Positions 1 to 11,700 of a stretch of DNA of 64,000 nucleotides are shown one piece after another. This DNA is from Stercorarius parasiticus (lineage: Eukaryota; Chordata; Aves; Charadriiformes; Stercorariidae), in NCBI GenBank assembly GCA_013396915.1, contig VWZL01001296.1, positions 27,281 to 91,280 on the forward strand. The letters run 5' to 3'. Numbering within the stretch: the first letter of the stretch is position 1; each line of letters starts with the position of its first letter. The notes under the pieces are model-generated. The model searched no databases. It saw only the letters and a list, made by a program, of their open reading frames with translations, and had not been told where the DNA came from. Both the position numbers and the translations under genes were made by a program.

Positions 1-639
1 CAAACACAATCCTCTGTACATTCATCTTGAGTTGTGTGAACTGAAATTTTTTTATATGCCTTTTCAAGTGTGTGAGGTAAGTATGTGTCAGAGGAAGGAG
101 TAATCTGAACAAGATGTGATATTTCTCCTACATGTTTCTAATTTGCTACTTTACGTCTGTATAATACTTTATATGTTTGTATTTGTTACATTTGTTCATT
201 TAGGTAATAAGTACCCGTGTAAATTAGCGGATTTCTAGTTAGAAGTTGAATTTATCATGTTGTGACAGTTGACTGGTCATGTGTGTATATTATGTACGTG
301 TTTGTCTATATTACCGGTGTGTGCACTTCTCTCTATATTTATTTCTTCCGAACAACTGAAGAATCATGTCAAGATTTCAAACAAGTAGCTGTATCCAAGC
401 ATAGAAGCTAGTCAAAATAGAAAATCCACAGAAGGCTAGATATATCTCAGAAATTTAACCCAGAAAAGCCACAAACCATACCACTTAGGAAAGCTGTTTT
501 AGGAGAGAGATATAGCAAGCCTGTATGAAATTTTCTTTGGTCACTACTTGAAAAGGTGATGACGGAAACAAACCGTGCGTGCTTCAAAAGTATTTCTTGT
601 GGTACTTGAGGCATAATGGTTTGGGAGAACAGACTGCTT

Positions 640-1130
640 GTTAGGTAGGTTGAAAACTGGCCGCGCTGACAAGCTTGAAGGCTCAGTGTCTAGTTGGTGG
701 CAGGCAGTGAGTGGAGGAAGAGGAAGCTGGGCTTGTTTAGTCTGGGGAAGAAGGCTATGGGGTAGTCTAATAGCAGGCCCCCACTTGCCTGAAGAGCAGT
801 TGCAAGGGCGACCAAGTTAAACTCTTCCTGGTAGTGACACAAAGTGTAAAAAATAAACAAACCCCGAAACCCCTCATGGCTAAAAATTGCAGCTTGAGAG
901 ATTCAGATTGGACATTAGGAAAATCATCTTACCTAGGGAGATAGTACAGCACTGGAACAGGTTATCCCAAGGCCCTGTGGGTTTCCATCTGGGGGGGGTT
1001 TTGAGTATCAACTAGAAAACGCCAACCTTCAAACGGGTGACTTGCAGTGATGTGAGCAGGGATAGCAACCTAAGCAGGAGCTGGGACTGGAGGTCCCCAG
1101 AGGTCCCTTCAAAGCAGCATTTCTATGATT
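640..1130 (+). mobile_element. CR1 LINE fragment, 3' portion, internally deleted
   Basis: On the + strand the order of motifs follows the CR1 3' region: aactggccg...tagttggtgg (about 655-700) resembles the reverse-transcriptase coding end. Then comes gggcttgtttagtctggg (about 729-746), then gattggacattagg (about 906-919), then gcactggaacagg (about 949-961). The copy ends ggtcccttcaaagca...tctatgattt, the worn 3' terminal octamer. The first two blocks are adjacent here but are several hundred bases apart in full CR1, so there is an internal deletion near 716. Divergence is high, so the copy is old. Confidence 0.75.
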
Positions 1131-1706
1131 TTGAGTGGAAGGGCTCTGATATGCACTTCACTTGCGAATGATATCAGAGCTATTTGTCTTCAATTTTCTG
1201 CCAGTAACAGACCATTTTCCAGCTTTCCCGTTGTACCCAGCAGAGGAGTCAAATTTCATTTTGACTGTTACATTCAGATAATAGCTAAGAAGTGCCTGGA
1301 GGCAACTGAACCAGAGACAGAGGACAGAAAGAGGTACCTCTGTATGCCTTGAGTTACTACTTTTGAAAGTAGGCTTGCTGCTTTTTGAAAGTCTGGTAGA
1401 GGAGATAGAAATGGCATGTTGTGTTACTTTTCAAAGAATTTCTTTTACCAAGTCTCAGTTTCTGTACATATGTGGAGTGTTGTAAAAATTATATGGGAAT
1501 GCTGTCAGGAAGTCCTTCTGATTACTTTAATTAAAAAAACCTGCTTCCCTCTGAAGTTATGTGGTGAGAAACAAGTAGTTACTGTCATCTTTTGTTTCTG
1601 AGTTTTAAAGCAGAGGACTCACACATACTGCAACATTACTGTATATCTGAAAAAGCTCTGATATTAATTAGAGTTGAAACTTTTCTTATGTTTGAATTTG
1701 GCTTTT

Positions 1707-1736
1707 TTTTCTTTTTCTTTTTTTTTTTTTTTTTAA
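1707..1736. repeat. T-rich simple tract
   Basis: Near-pure poly-T of about 30 bases with two C interruptions. It could be a polypyrimidine tract or the reverse of an old poly-A; no adjacent element was identified. Confidence 0.7.
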
Positions 1737-4700
1737 AGCAATGATAGCCACAAGTGAGCTAATGCTGTTTCTGAAGACCTAAAAGTTGATTTTCATAGTT
1801 ACGGGCTATTGAATAAAATACACCAAATAATATCTTAACAGTGCATGATTAGCAGTACTCTCATCCTGTTGTGAAATTAGTGTAGGATTAGCAAAAAGTT
1901 TTAAAAAAACAATTTTAACAGTACTATGTGATCTCTTAAGTGAATCGTCCCTTATGTGAATCTGTGCCAAGATCGTTACTCCACCCATGGTGCTCCTGTC
2001 TTCTTCTGTGGCTCCTCATCTGTCTCCTGAGTTCTATGTGATTTACCTAAGTTTTACCCATGACCCTCGCTAAAATGTAGTGATTACGATGTACTAAGAA
2101 AAGAGGTATTTGCTATATTTAAAAAGTGTCAGCACTGATCTCTGTGAAATGTGTTGTGCCCATGGGGGAAGAGACCTACTTTGAAGTAGGCAGGAATGAG
2201 CTTGTCTAGTCGGTGGGTTTAATTTCAGTTTACAGTGGCATCTGCTGATCTGTTTGGTGATACCGTGGTTTTTCATCTGCATTGCCATGTCGGTGGAAGG
2301 GTTAGGCACTGCCGTGCTTTCAGAATGCCTGGAATCTTGTAATTTTCAGGGGCAGACTTTCTACATTGATAGATATATAAATCTGGTGATAGCATCTTGT
2401 ACCACATCAAAGATGACTGCGGCAACTCATTCTTCAACTTCAGGCTCTGTTAAGTGCACGCTGTCCTTTCCTAATCAGCATAACCGTGTCATATCCCTGG
2501 GTCAGCTTAGGGATTTTTCCCATCTAGTGTGCCCTGTTTCCAGAACTTTCTCCTGCAGGTGATCTCAGTTGCCCATCTTCTGATGAAGCTTTTTACTGAA
2601 GATGCAAATACATTGTTTTGGTCCTTGTCTGTCCCCATTTCCCTTGTGTGGTAGTGTTGCCCCCTGGCTGAGATGGTTCCTTGCCTGCCTCAGTCCTTGT
2701 CTAAACTGATTCTTCAGCGTTGTTCAATGCTGTCTGTACGGTAAAAATCTTCCTTTTTTTTTTTTTCTTCCTTTTTGGAGGGGGTGGGGGAGAGGATGGC
2801 TCTTAATAGAAAGGCAGACAGATCATGGCAGCAATGTATATAGCTTTGGAGTTATACAGCTGACCGCTGTAAATCTCACTGAACTTGTTACTCCCTTTTA
2901 AGTGTTGCTAGACTGATTTATCCCTAAAATAAAGCCAGGAATTGCAAAGTCATTCCACAAAGAACAGAGGCTATAGTCTCATCTTAGCCATGTTCAGGTA
3001 GCTGTATTCTTCACACAATTTCTTCCAAAGAAATGTTCAGAACATGCATGAACTTAGTAGGAAAAGGCTAGCTTTTTGTGGTACAATGGTACAATTTATG
3101 TAAAATGGATAAAAAGGAATATTGCGGCTTATCTGAAGACAAATAACAAGCATCATTCTCCAGTGACAGCAATTACTTGCCTTTGTAGTCATAAAAAATA
3201 ATTCTTTTGTAAGAGAAGAAATTCCACTGTGTGAGAGCAAATATTTGAAACGGAGCAAGTGTTGTGAGTGGGAATTTGATATGTTCATGGAACACTGTTT
3301 GTGTGCGAAAGTAGATAGATATTTTTCCTTTAAAAGTGGAGGAGCTGAAGATACTGGAGATGCCGCAACTCCTGTTCACTAAATTGCCATATGCCTTTTC
3401 TTTGCTTTGCCCCTTTATATTGACTTCCCATTTGATATGCCTGAGCTATTTACAGTCCTTACTTGCTGTTGCTATCATTGTCCTGATGATACAAAAGGAA
3501 ACACTTTCTTAATGTGCTGTGAAATAGAACGTGGTTTGTAATCCTGTGTGTGCTTTGAAAGACAAAATGAACCACTGACTGTAGTGTCATCAGACACCAC
3601 ATGTTGTTTGTCTGAAATGGTGGTCCTTTGCATACTTTGGAAATAGCACTCTGGTGTACTAATCTGTGGGAAAGTCATTTTTATTATTGTTGGCTCCTGT
3701 GCGTAGCGTGCGGCTCTCAGATGACATACTATACATTATAGAAAAATGCCTGTGACTCAGCTAACAAAAGCCCAATGAAGTGTCTAAATTAGGAATCTGT
3801 TTCTTGTGCCTCTTTTGTGCTTTTCTACTTATTACTGCATGTTGTCCTGTCTTATTTGTACACAAGACAATCAGTCCTCTGCAAGGCAAGACCACACTCT
3901 GCCAGTTTTATACAAGAAGCAATTCCACTTAAATTTTACCATGTTGGTACCACAAGTAGAAGGCACCAGTCCATCAGAGTAGAAGGCAAATTCTGTCAGA
4001 TTTTAGATTACATTTAAGTATAGATTAATTCTTTTAAAATAGCAATGCTGTTTCTATGCCCTTCTTTTCTTGCAGTACGTTCATTTAGCTTTCAGCCTTC
4101 ACATTTAGTTATAATAAGGTACAATTATTGCAGTGTATGTTTTCATTGTAGACTGAATCGTATGTCTTACATAGCTTCAAATGAATCTTCATCATAATGT
4201 TTGTTATAAAACAATCATAAAAATAAAAATAAGAAGTACCTAACAGCAAGAGACAATGAATAGCTGAAAACAAAATAATATTAATAACTATTTAATACAA
4301 AACTACAAGCTTATTTTGTGACTAGAGTTATTAATAGGTAACTCTGAGAATTCCTGTGATTTACTAACTCAAATGTCAAACCTGACTCTGTACAGTTTTT
4401 TTTTAGAAAAAGCTAAAGATAGTAAAGGTCATGTGCTATAGGATAAGGAGGGTTTTTTCATCTGATGAAGTTAAATTTTGCAGTTTAGACATCTCATCAT
4501 TTTACATCATAATGCTAAAATGTATCCAGATTAGGTCAGTGCCTGTTTTGGGGGCTAGATACCCCATACGAGCTGATTCCAGTCGCTGAATGTGAATTCC
4601 TGTGAATTTTGGGCACCAGAGAATGAGATTTCTTGAGTTACTGTGAAGAGAGTTGTTGGGGCTCTGAAAGGTACGGCAGCTGCTCACCAAAGGAGTCCTT

Positions 4701-5517
4701 TCCTTTTGGTAACTTCTCGCAGTTATAAATTGATAACCTGACAAAGTCTTTTCAGTAATTTCAGTGTTACTGTGTGCTTTAAAAATCAAATGCAGTTGGC
4801 TTTTTTCTTTGGAATTCATTTGATGCCGCATTGTAAAACACTCATTAAATTTTACATGTGTTTAGTCTAACAATGCTGCGAAGAATTTTGAGGAATGCCC
4901 TCAATTGAGGCCTGTCAGTAAACATCTAATTTCTTACACTTGGTGACTTTTGCAAGCATGACGCAGTTTCATCTCTGTATCAGGATAACTTTGCTCTGAT
5001 ACAGCCCTCAGGAAGGATGCAGCCATCAAAATCCTTATCACTGGACTCCATAAATGTAGGACAGTCGCCTTTAACAAGAAACGAATTTAAACCATCCCTT
5101 CTGTGGTAGGTGTGAGCAGACCTTTCCTTGTGCCCTCCTGTGACTTCTGTGCACTCTCCAGTAATAAAGAACTGAAACCATCAGCAGGAGGCACCATGTA
5201 GTCGCTTGGGCTGCTGGGCTTCTGTGAGGAATCCAGTCTTGCATTCAAACTTTTGCAGTCACATTTCTCTTATCTCCACTTGAACTTCTCTTCTGCTTTC
5301 TGAACAGCAGTTGAGGGCTGGGTTTGAATAACTTTTGGCCAGCAAACTAATACTTACCACTTTTGGGTGGTGGTTAGGTTTTCCAAGCAGAAATTCCTTG
5401 CAAGATGAAGAAAAGCAAACAAAACAAGAGTGTCTCTATCTGTGCATACTATACAAACTCTTTAGGAAAAAGAGAAGAAAGGGGTATTGATGCCTCTCTT
5501 TTCTCTCTTTACCATAG

Positions 5518-5713
5518 GTGTGCAGGATCCTCAGCATGAGAAGATAATTACTGTGACTACTAATGGAAGTATTCACAGCCCCAAGTTTCCACACACATAC
5601 CCGCGCAATACTGTACTAGTGTGGAGATTAGTAGCAGCAGACGAAAATGTATGGATACAGCTTACTTTTGATGAAAGATTTGGGCTTGAGGACCCAGAAG
5701 ATGACATTTGCAA
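5518..5713 (+). CDS. PDGFC: PDGFC exon 2: first part of CUB domain
   Basis: 196 nt encoding residues 40-104 and two bases of Lys105. The acceptor is a strong pyrimidine tract ending in ccatag; the donor is caa|gtaagt. It begins in the short linker before the CUB domain (GVQDPQHEK) and covers the first CUB beta strands. Visible features are an N-glycosylation sequon N55-G-S, the CUB-like stretch HSPKFPHTYPRN, and C104 in the DDIC motif near the exon end. The one-base offset at the start means Gly40 needs a G from the missing exon 1. Methionine or TTG codons just upstream (5487-5492) lie in the intron's pyrimidine tract and are not a start. Confidence 0.97.
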
Positions 5714-8700
5714 GTAAGTTACTTTTCCTTTAACTAAGAAAAATCTGAAGGGAGGTGTGGGGGGTGGAACAAAAGGGTTGCTCGAGTTTTGCAAAAATGT
5801 GACACCTGCATATTTATAAAATGCATCTTTTAAATGATTAGTTTATGATTTTCTTTTGCAGTGCTAGAGAAGGATTTAATGCTTGAAAACTTTGGCATCC
5901 CCTATTTTCCTTCTGCATTCAGTATCTGGTCCACAGATACGTTGTGATACAAAACTGTGAAATATTTAATCTCTCTCTCTCAAATAAAAGTTTTGACAAC
6001 TGGAAAAGTATTATTGACAGAACATTAGAGGAATGAATGTCTAATTTTTACAGAGAAAATTTGTGTAAGCAAGTTACCTGAAGTGGAACTCACAACACAA
6101 AGTACAACATCCCTGTTCAGAAAAAGCCCCACCCTGCTGCACAATATTTTAATGGCCTTTAATGGTCGAGTTCTCAGTTTTCTATGAAAAATAGTACTTA
6201 CAGTATTACATTAATGGAAATTCCTTAATGATATTGTAATTTTCCCAACTTCAGTAAGTATTCTGCCTGGTTAATCACTGGCACAGGTCTCTGTAGGACC
6301 TATGGAGTCTGTATTTCCTTCCTATGATTAGCAGCCGAAGGCTTCATAGATTGGGAGATACAACTGTGACATAATTGGCGTCAGGATGGACGTAGTTCTG
6401 AATCAAACCATCTAATTGATTATGTTTTGGGTATTTTGTGAGGCAGTAGGAGCTGACATTATATATGCTTCCTCTGGGTGGGTAAAAGGGGAGAGTTCCT
6501 AAACTCTTGTATCCTGCATCTGTCTGCCATCATAGCAACACATCGTAAAAAAACACGAAGTGTGAATAGTGGTATGTAGTCTGAACTCTTTTCAGTAAAT
6601 TATGGAACAGATAAAAATTGTCATTTGAATGGCATATCTTCCTTTGATGTGTTCCTAGAGAGGTACTTCACACAAGATATTTTCTTTCAAAGTAGTTCTT
6701 TGTTATGGTGTGGTTTTCTGTTTGCGGTTTTATTTTTGAGCATGTTGTGTATACACATTTGATTTGATTCTTGCTTTCAGTTTTTCTAATTAACTGATAT
6801 TTGGTTGGTTTTATATCTTGAATCAATTTTTGATAACAAATCGTAATTTCTTAGAGGTTACTTTTGCACTTATCCTTAATTTGTGAGCTGCGGTTCATAA
6901 CAGATGGACAGATATCTTGCTTTCATAATTCTGAAGGGAGTAATTGTCAAGGCCACGTCAAATATAATTCAAATATTGAGTACCATAAACATATGTTTGC
7001 TCAGATGAGTGCACGCCCTTTGCACAATAATTCTTTTCCTTAAATGAAAACCTAGCTTGCTTTTTCTTTTCTTTGCATATGGCAGTGAAGTGGCAAGTGA
7101 AAGAAAATCCAGGTAGGGTGACTCATTCGTCCACTTGCAAAGAAAAAAGTAAGATAAGTTAAAATACTTTTAATATTAAAACTAGAGTAGTATTTTAATG
7201 GGAGTACATTTATTTTAAGTAAATAATGTGCTGAATACAAAAGTATTGGTCAAATTAAGAAAGAGTAATAAGTCACTCATAACCTTCACTGGGTTGTAAT
7301 CTTATCGTGCTCATATTTGTGCAGGGATACCAGGAAGTTGTATGAATGCAATTCCTGATATGTGCGCTTTTGAGGACACATTGGGCTTTTTGGTTTGGAA
7401 GATAAGACCCTCAGAAAAAGTTATACTGTTGTTTTTAACCAAAATAAAAAACATAGCTAGGGTTCATATGAAATTTAAACTCAGGAACAAATTCAGTAAA
7501 GAAAGAGAAAGTGTACCTTGTTTGATGCAAAGGGAGTATAAATAATTGACAAGTTGAGGAAATAACTAAAACACAGAGAGTTTAACTATGTAAAACAATT
7601 CTACATGGGCCAAGTAAGACACCAGTTATCAGAGTAATATCTCTTTATAAGTAATGTCTTGTGTTTCTTATCTCTTATAGTTACGAATAAAATTATTTAA
7701 TCTTTTTTCCAGTACCTTCTGTAGAAAAGCTAAGCAATTTTATTGACTTCATCCCATGCTATTTGTTACTCCACTGTGTTTCTGCCATCTTGAAACACAC
7801 AGATCAGTATTTTTGCTGTAGAGTACTCAACAGTTGTTGAGTTTATATGACAAAGGACAGAATAAAATATGACATGAAATTTAATGTATTATAACTCTAT
7901 ACCTTACAGTGACCTGATCCTTTAGTTCTGACCTATGACTGAAACTAGGCAAAAACTGAAGCCCATTAGACTTTCTATCCAACAGTGTACAGTTTTTGCC
8001 AGGATATTTCTCCCCCCTCTATAGTATATGAGAAGATCTCATGAGTTACCAGCAGTGGTCATTGTCAGTTTTCAGTTCCTCTACCTGCTTCTTGAGCTGC
8101 ATGTTCTGTGCAATGCCAGAGCTTTCTCCATCACTGCTGTAGGCTGTAATACCCTGTAGCAGCTTTTAAATCTCATAGTAAGTCAAATATTGCTCATACA
8201 TAGGAGAAAAATAAAACAAAACCATATCCAGCTATATAAGAGTTTTTTGCTCTTATATAGCTGGAAAACAATGCTAATGGTGAATAAGAAATGTCCCAGA
8301 TGTATTGTGAAGGTATGGCAAGTTTTTGCCTGTATCTGGCCAAGCTTACCTCCACACTTGGATTTCCCCAAAGTCTGTTCTGACATTTCAAGCTATTCTG
8401 TGAGGTCTTTTCATCTAGAGCAAGTATCACATTTTACAAATACATTGAAGGTACCAGCCTAGTCTCCACTTTAAATACTTACCTGAATTGGAATCAGAGT
8501 GATCCTGCATGGCATCTTTTCCCACTCCATTTTTACTTGCAATTCAACTTACAGTGTTTTACTAGGGTAGAGCATTTGCGTTACAGCAAATTCTATGTTT
8601 ATGACCAGCCATCCTGACCTAGCCTCACCTGGAACAGCATTAACATGCGTAGTCCTAATTGTTGTGCTAGTTCTCACCAGTCTCAAGAAGGATTGCTGTG

Positions 8701-11700
8701 TTCTGTATGTTTTGGAAAGAAACTTTAAAGTATATGGGCTTTAGAATACACTTCCGATATTTTTCCCGTATTTCATTTCTCCAGGTGATTTTTGTCCTGG
8801 TTTTACAATTGTGATGTGCTTGAAATTTCTGCAGTTTGTCTCTACACTGCTTAAAATACAGCTAATGATTTTTTTTTTTTTTTNNNNNNNNNNTTATTAG
8901 CAATAGTTCTACTTCATCTGGACAGCATCCTTTCTCTGGGCAAAATGTTAAAAATCCCACTGAGTCCTTTCCAAAGTGAACACAAACTGCAATTTATGTG
9001 GAAATCTGTTTGATTTCAGTTGTGACTTGCAAAAGAAAAAGTTTATGAACAAAAAAATCCCCCAGCAAACCAAACAAACAAAAAGGGAGAAGTATGCAAA
9101 CTGGCAGTGAATTTTCCTTATGTAAAGGGAATTTCTAACAGAGGCATAGTGGATTTACATTCTGTATGTCCACCCTTTCTGATGAAGAAAAGAAGCAGCT
9201 TTTCTTCTGTTGATGTGATAGCTGATATGACGAGTCATCATTTTCATGATGCTAGCCCCCCAACTCTGTTTCAATCTCGAGGCCATTAGACTTCTGTGCC
9301 TGACAGCTCCTCTCATCAGGGAGATGCCATAACTCTCCTTGACCAGGAGGGACTGATTTTTGCTCAGTTGTTACTTGTTGTCCAAAATTGTTGCTTTCTG
9401 TCTCTGAGAATGTGCAGTGATAAAAGCTTTGGGACAAACTCCTCTGTGACAGGAAGACATACATTTAGCTTTCTTTAAGGAAGAGCATGGATGCTGCAGT
9501 TGTCTTTAACAGCCAGTCTGATGTTGTGAGCAGGTTGTACTCTGGGCCATTACAACACAAGACTGCAATAGGAAAAGAGAAAAAAAGATCTTTCTTATGT
9601 TAGTAACCTGTGCCAAACTCTCTCCCTGTGCACGGAATGGCTGTAGTTGTTCATCTCAGTGGTGGTTGCAGCTGTTCTTTCTAATCATCATATGATTACA
9701 GTCTGTTTGACTTTTATTATATATAATAAAGCACAGAAATGTGTCACAAATCCAAAGTGCAATTACCATAGATAAGATGATAAGGATAAAACACATGAGT
9801 AAAAGAATGTGGAACCAACCGATAGTTGAATAATAGATGCCATTTGACCATCATCTTCATTTTAGGATAGCTATACTCATTTTCAACTCTCTTCAGTCCT
9901 CCAATAATTTAAAGTATGAACTATAGCCTGTTTTGTGTGGGGTGGGTTTTTTGGGGCATGGGGGCGGGGGGGAGCTTTTAGCAGCTGCATATGTGAATCT
10001 GTTCATATAGTTATATAATTGAAGCATTTACCTATAATGTTGTGAAAAGCTTGTCTTGTTAATATGTGCAGTATGTAGAACTTTTTTCTGAAGAAAATTA
10101 GCTAAGCTGAAGGCAGCTGTCAGTACTAACATGGGGTAAAATCTGTGAGTAGTACTGTGACTTTTTTTTTCTTCTTTACATCAGATTAAATACTTAATAC
10201 TGGGAATGTTCTTCCTCTGAGGGTTCTTAGGATGATGCTTTAAGATACAGAGCCACATGCATTAAATTCGCTACCTCCCTTTCCCTAATGTTTCTGTAAG
10301 CTACTTGCCTTCACTTCAGATCTGTTGTGACTGAACTGTGCACAAGCCATTCCCTTCCACTCAGGGAACATCAAGGTTCTGTGGTAGAAATCGTAATCCA
10401 ACCAGCTTCAACAGTCATATGTGTTCCTAATGAATGTATCGTTAGGAAATGGTTGACGGGTTAAAAAATCAAAAGATTTGTCTCAATCTGACAAGACTGA
10501 AACAAGTGTATTAAGACAAAACATACAGACGCTGTCTTTTTTTCAGCGTCTATGAAGAGGAAAATATTTGCTTCACTGTCTGTTTTTGACAAAAATTGCA
10601 TTAAATGCATATTATGCAGTGATAAGTTATGGTAAACCCAATAAAAAGGCTAAACATTTTGTTATGTAATTTGCTAAAGAGACCCTTCCGTGTAACATAA
10701 GACATAATAAGTAACTTACACCACGTGCAGCTTCATTTCTTGCAATTACTACAAATCTGTACATCTAGCATGTGGAGTAAAATATGGATGCATAACTGCA
10801 GCTCCTAAGTGCTTCAGTAAAAAAGAAGACAGGTATTTCACTTTTGTCTGGCCCCTTGTCATAGAAGAACCTTACAGTATCAACAGAGTGCATGCATGAA
10901 AGAATTTCAGCATCTTTTTCTTCTAGATAAAGGAAATTCCCCTCCCTTACCCCCCACTTGGGGAAAAAAATAATATATTGTTTGTTTTGCCTTGAGTGCA
11001 TTGTAGAGGCAAAGAACATATAATTTCAAGCATAGATTCAGAAAAAAAACCCAAAAAAACTCTTTACATAAAGTATTAATTCTGGGGCTTTTAAGGGCAG
11101 TGAGTTCCTCATCAAGGTCTAGTTCCCAAGAAAATTGTTTTCTGGACAACTGATGGGCTGTCCTTACTGTCAGACAGCCTTAAATGCTTCTTGTGGACTT
11201 GTGATTACAGAGGGTGAAGTTATCTCTTGGGTAAGTACGAAGTTCAAGTTGACTTTGAATAACTGGACAAAGACCTTTAAATGAACTCTGTATTTAAAGA
11301 GGAACTGGTGCAGACAATGTTCATGGCAACTCATGTCGCTAAGCAGCTGGGATTTGTGCTGCTTTCTTCTTATTCCTCCTCCGCCCCCCAGCCTTTCTTC
11401 TGAAGATGGAGGGGTTGCTGCTGCCACCTGTATTTGAAAATTCAGAAAACAGTGAGGAGTCCCCGAAAATTTCTAAGGCTTCAAATTGAAAAAAAAAAAA
11501 AACCAAACAGGCAGCACCAAAACCCACAGAGTCTGAGAACAGAGATGATTATTATAGTGAGGACCAGTCCTTAAAGCTCTTTTCTTACACTTGTCACCTT
11601 TGAATTTCAGTGTGTTCAATTTTAGCCAGAGGTTTTCTATGAGATGCTGCACATATAGATGGGCTGGGCTCTGTTTAGATGACTCTGCGTATCAGTGATG

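Larger units (their letters stand above)
1..5517 (+). other. PDGFC: PDGFC intron 1, 3' part
   Basis: Non-coding tail of the intron that separates exon 2 from the missing first exon. It holds a degenerate CR1 copy (about 640-1130), poly-T tracts near 1707-1736 and 2753-2766, and otherwise unremarkable AT-rich sequence. Short open frames here show no recognisable protein. Confidence 0.85.
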
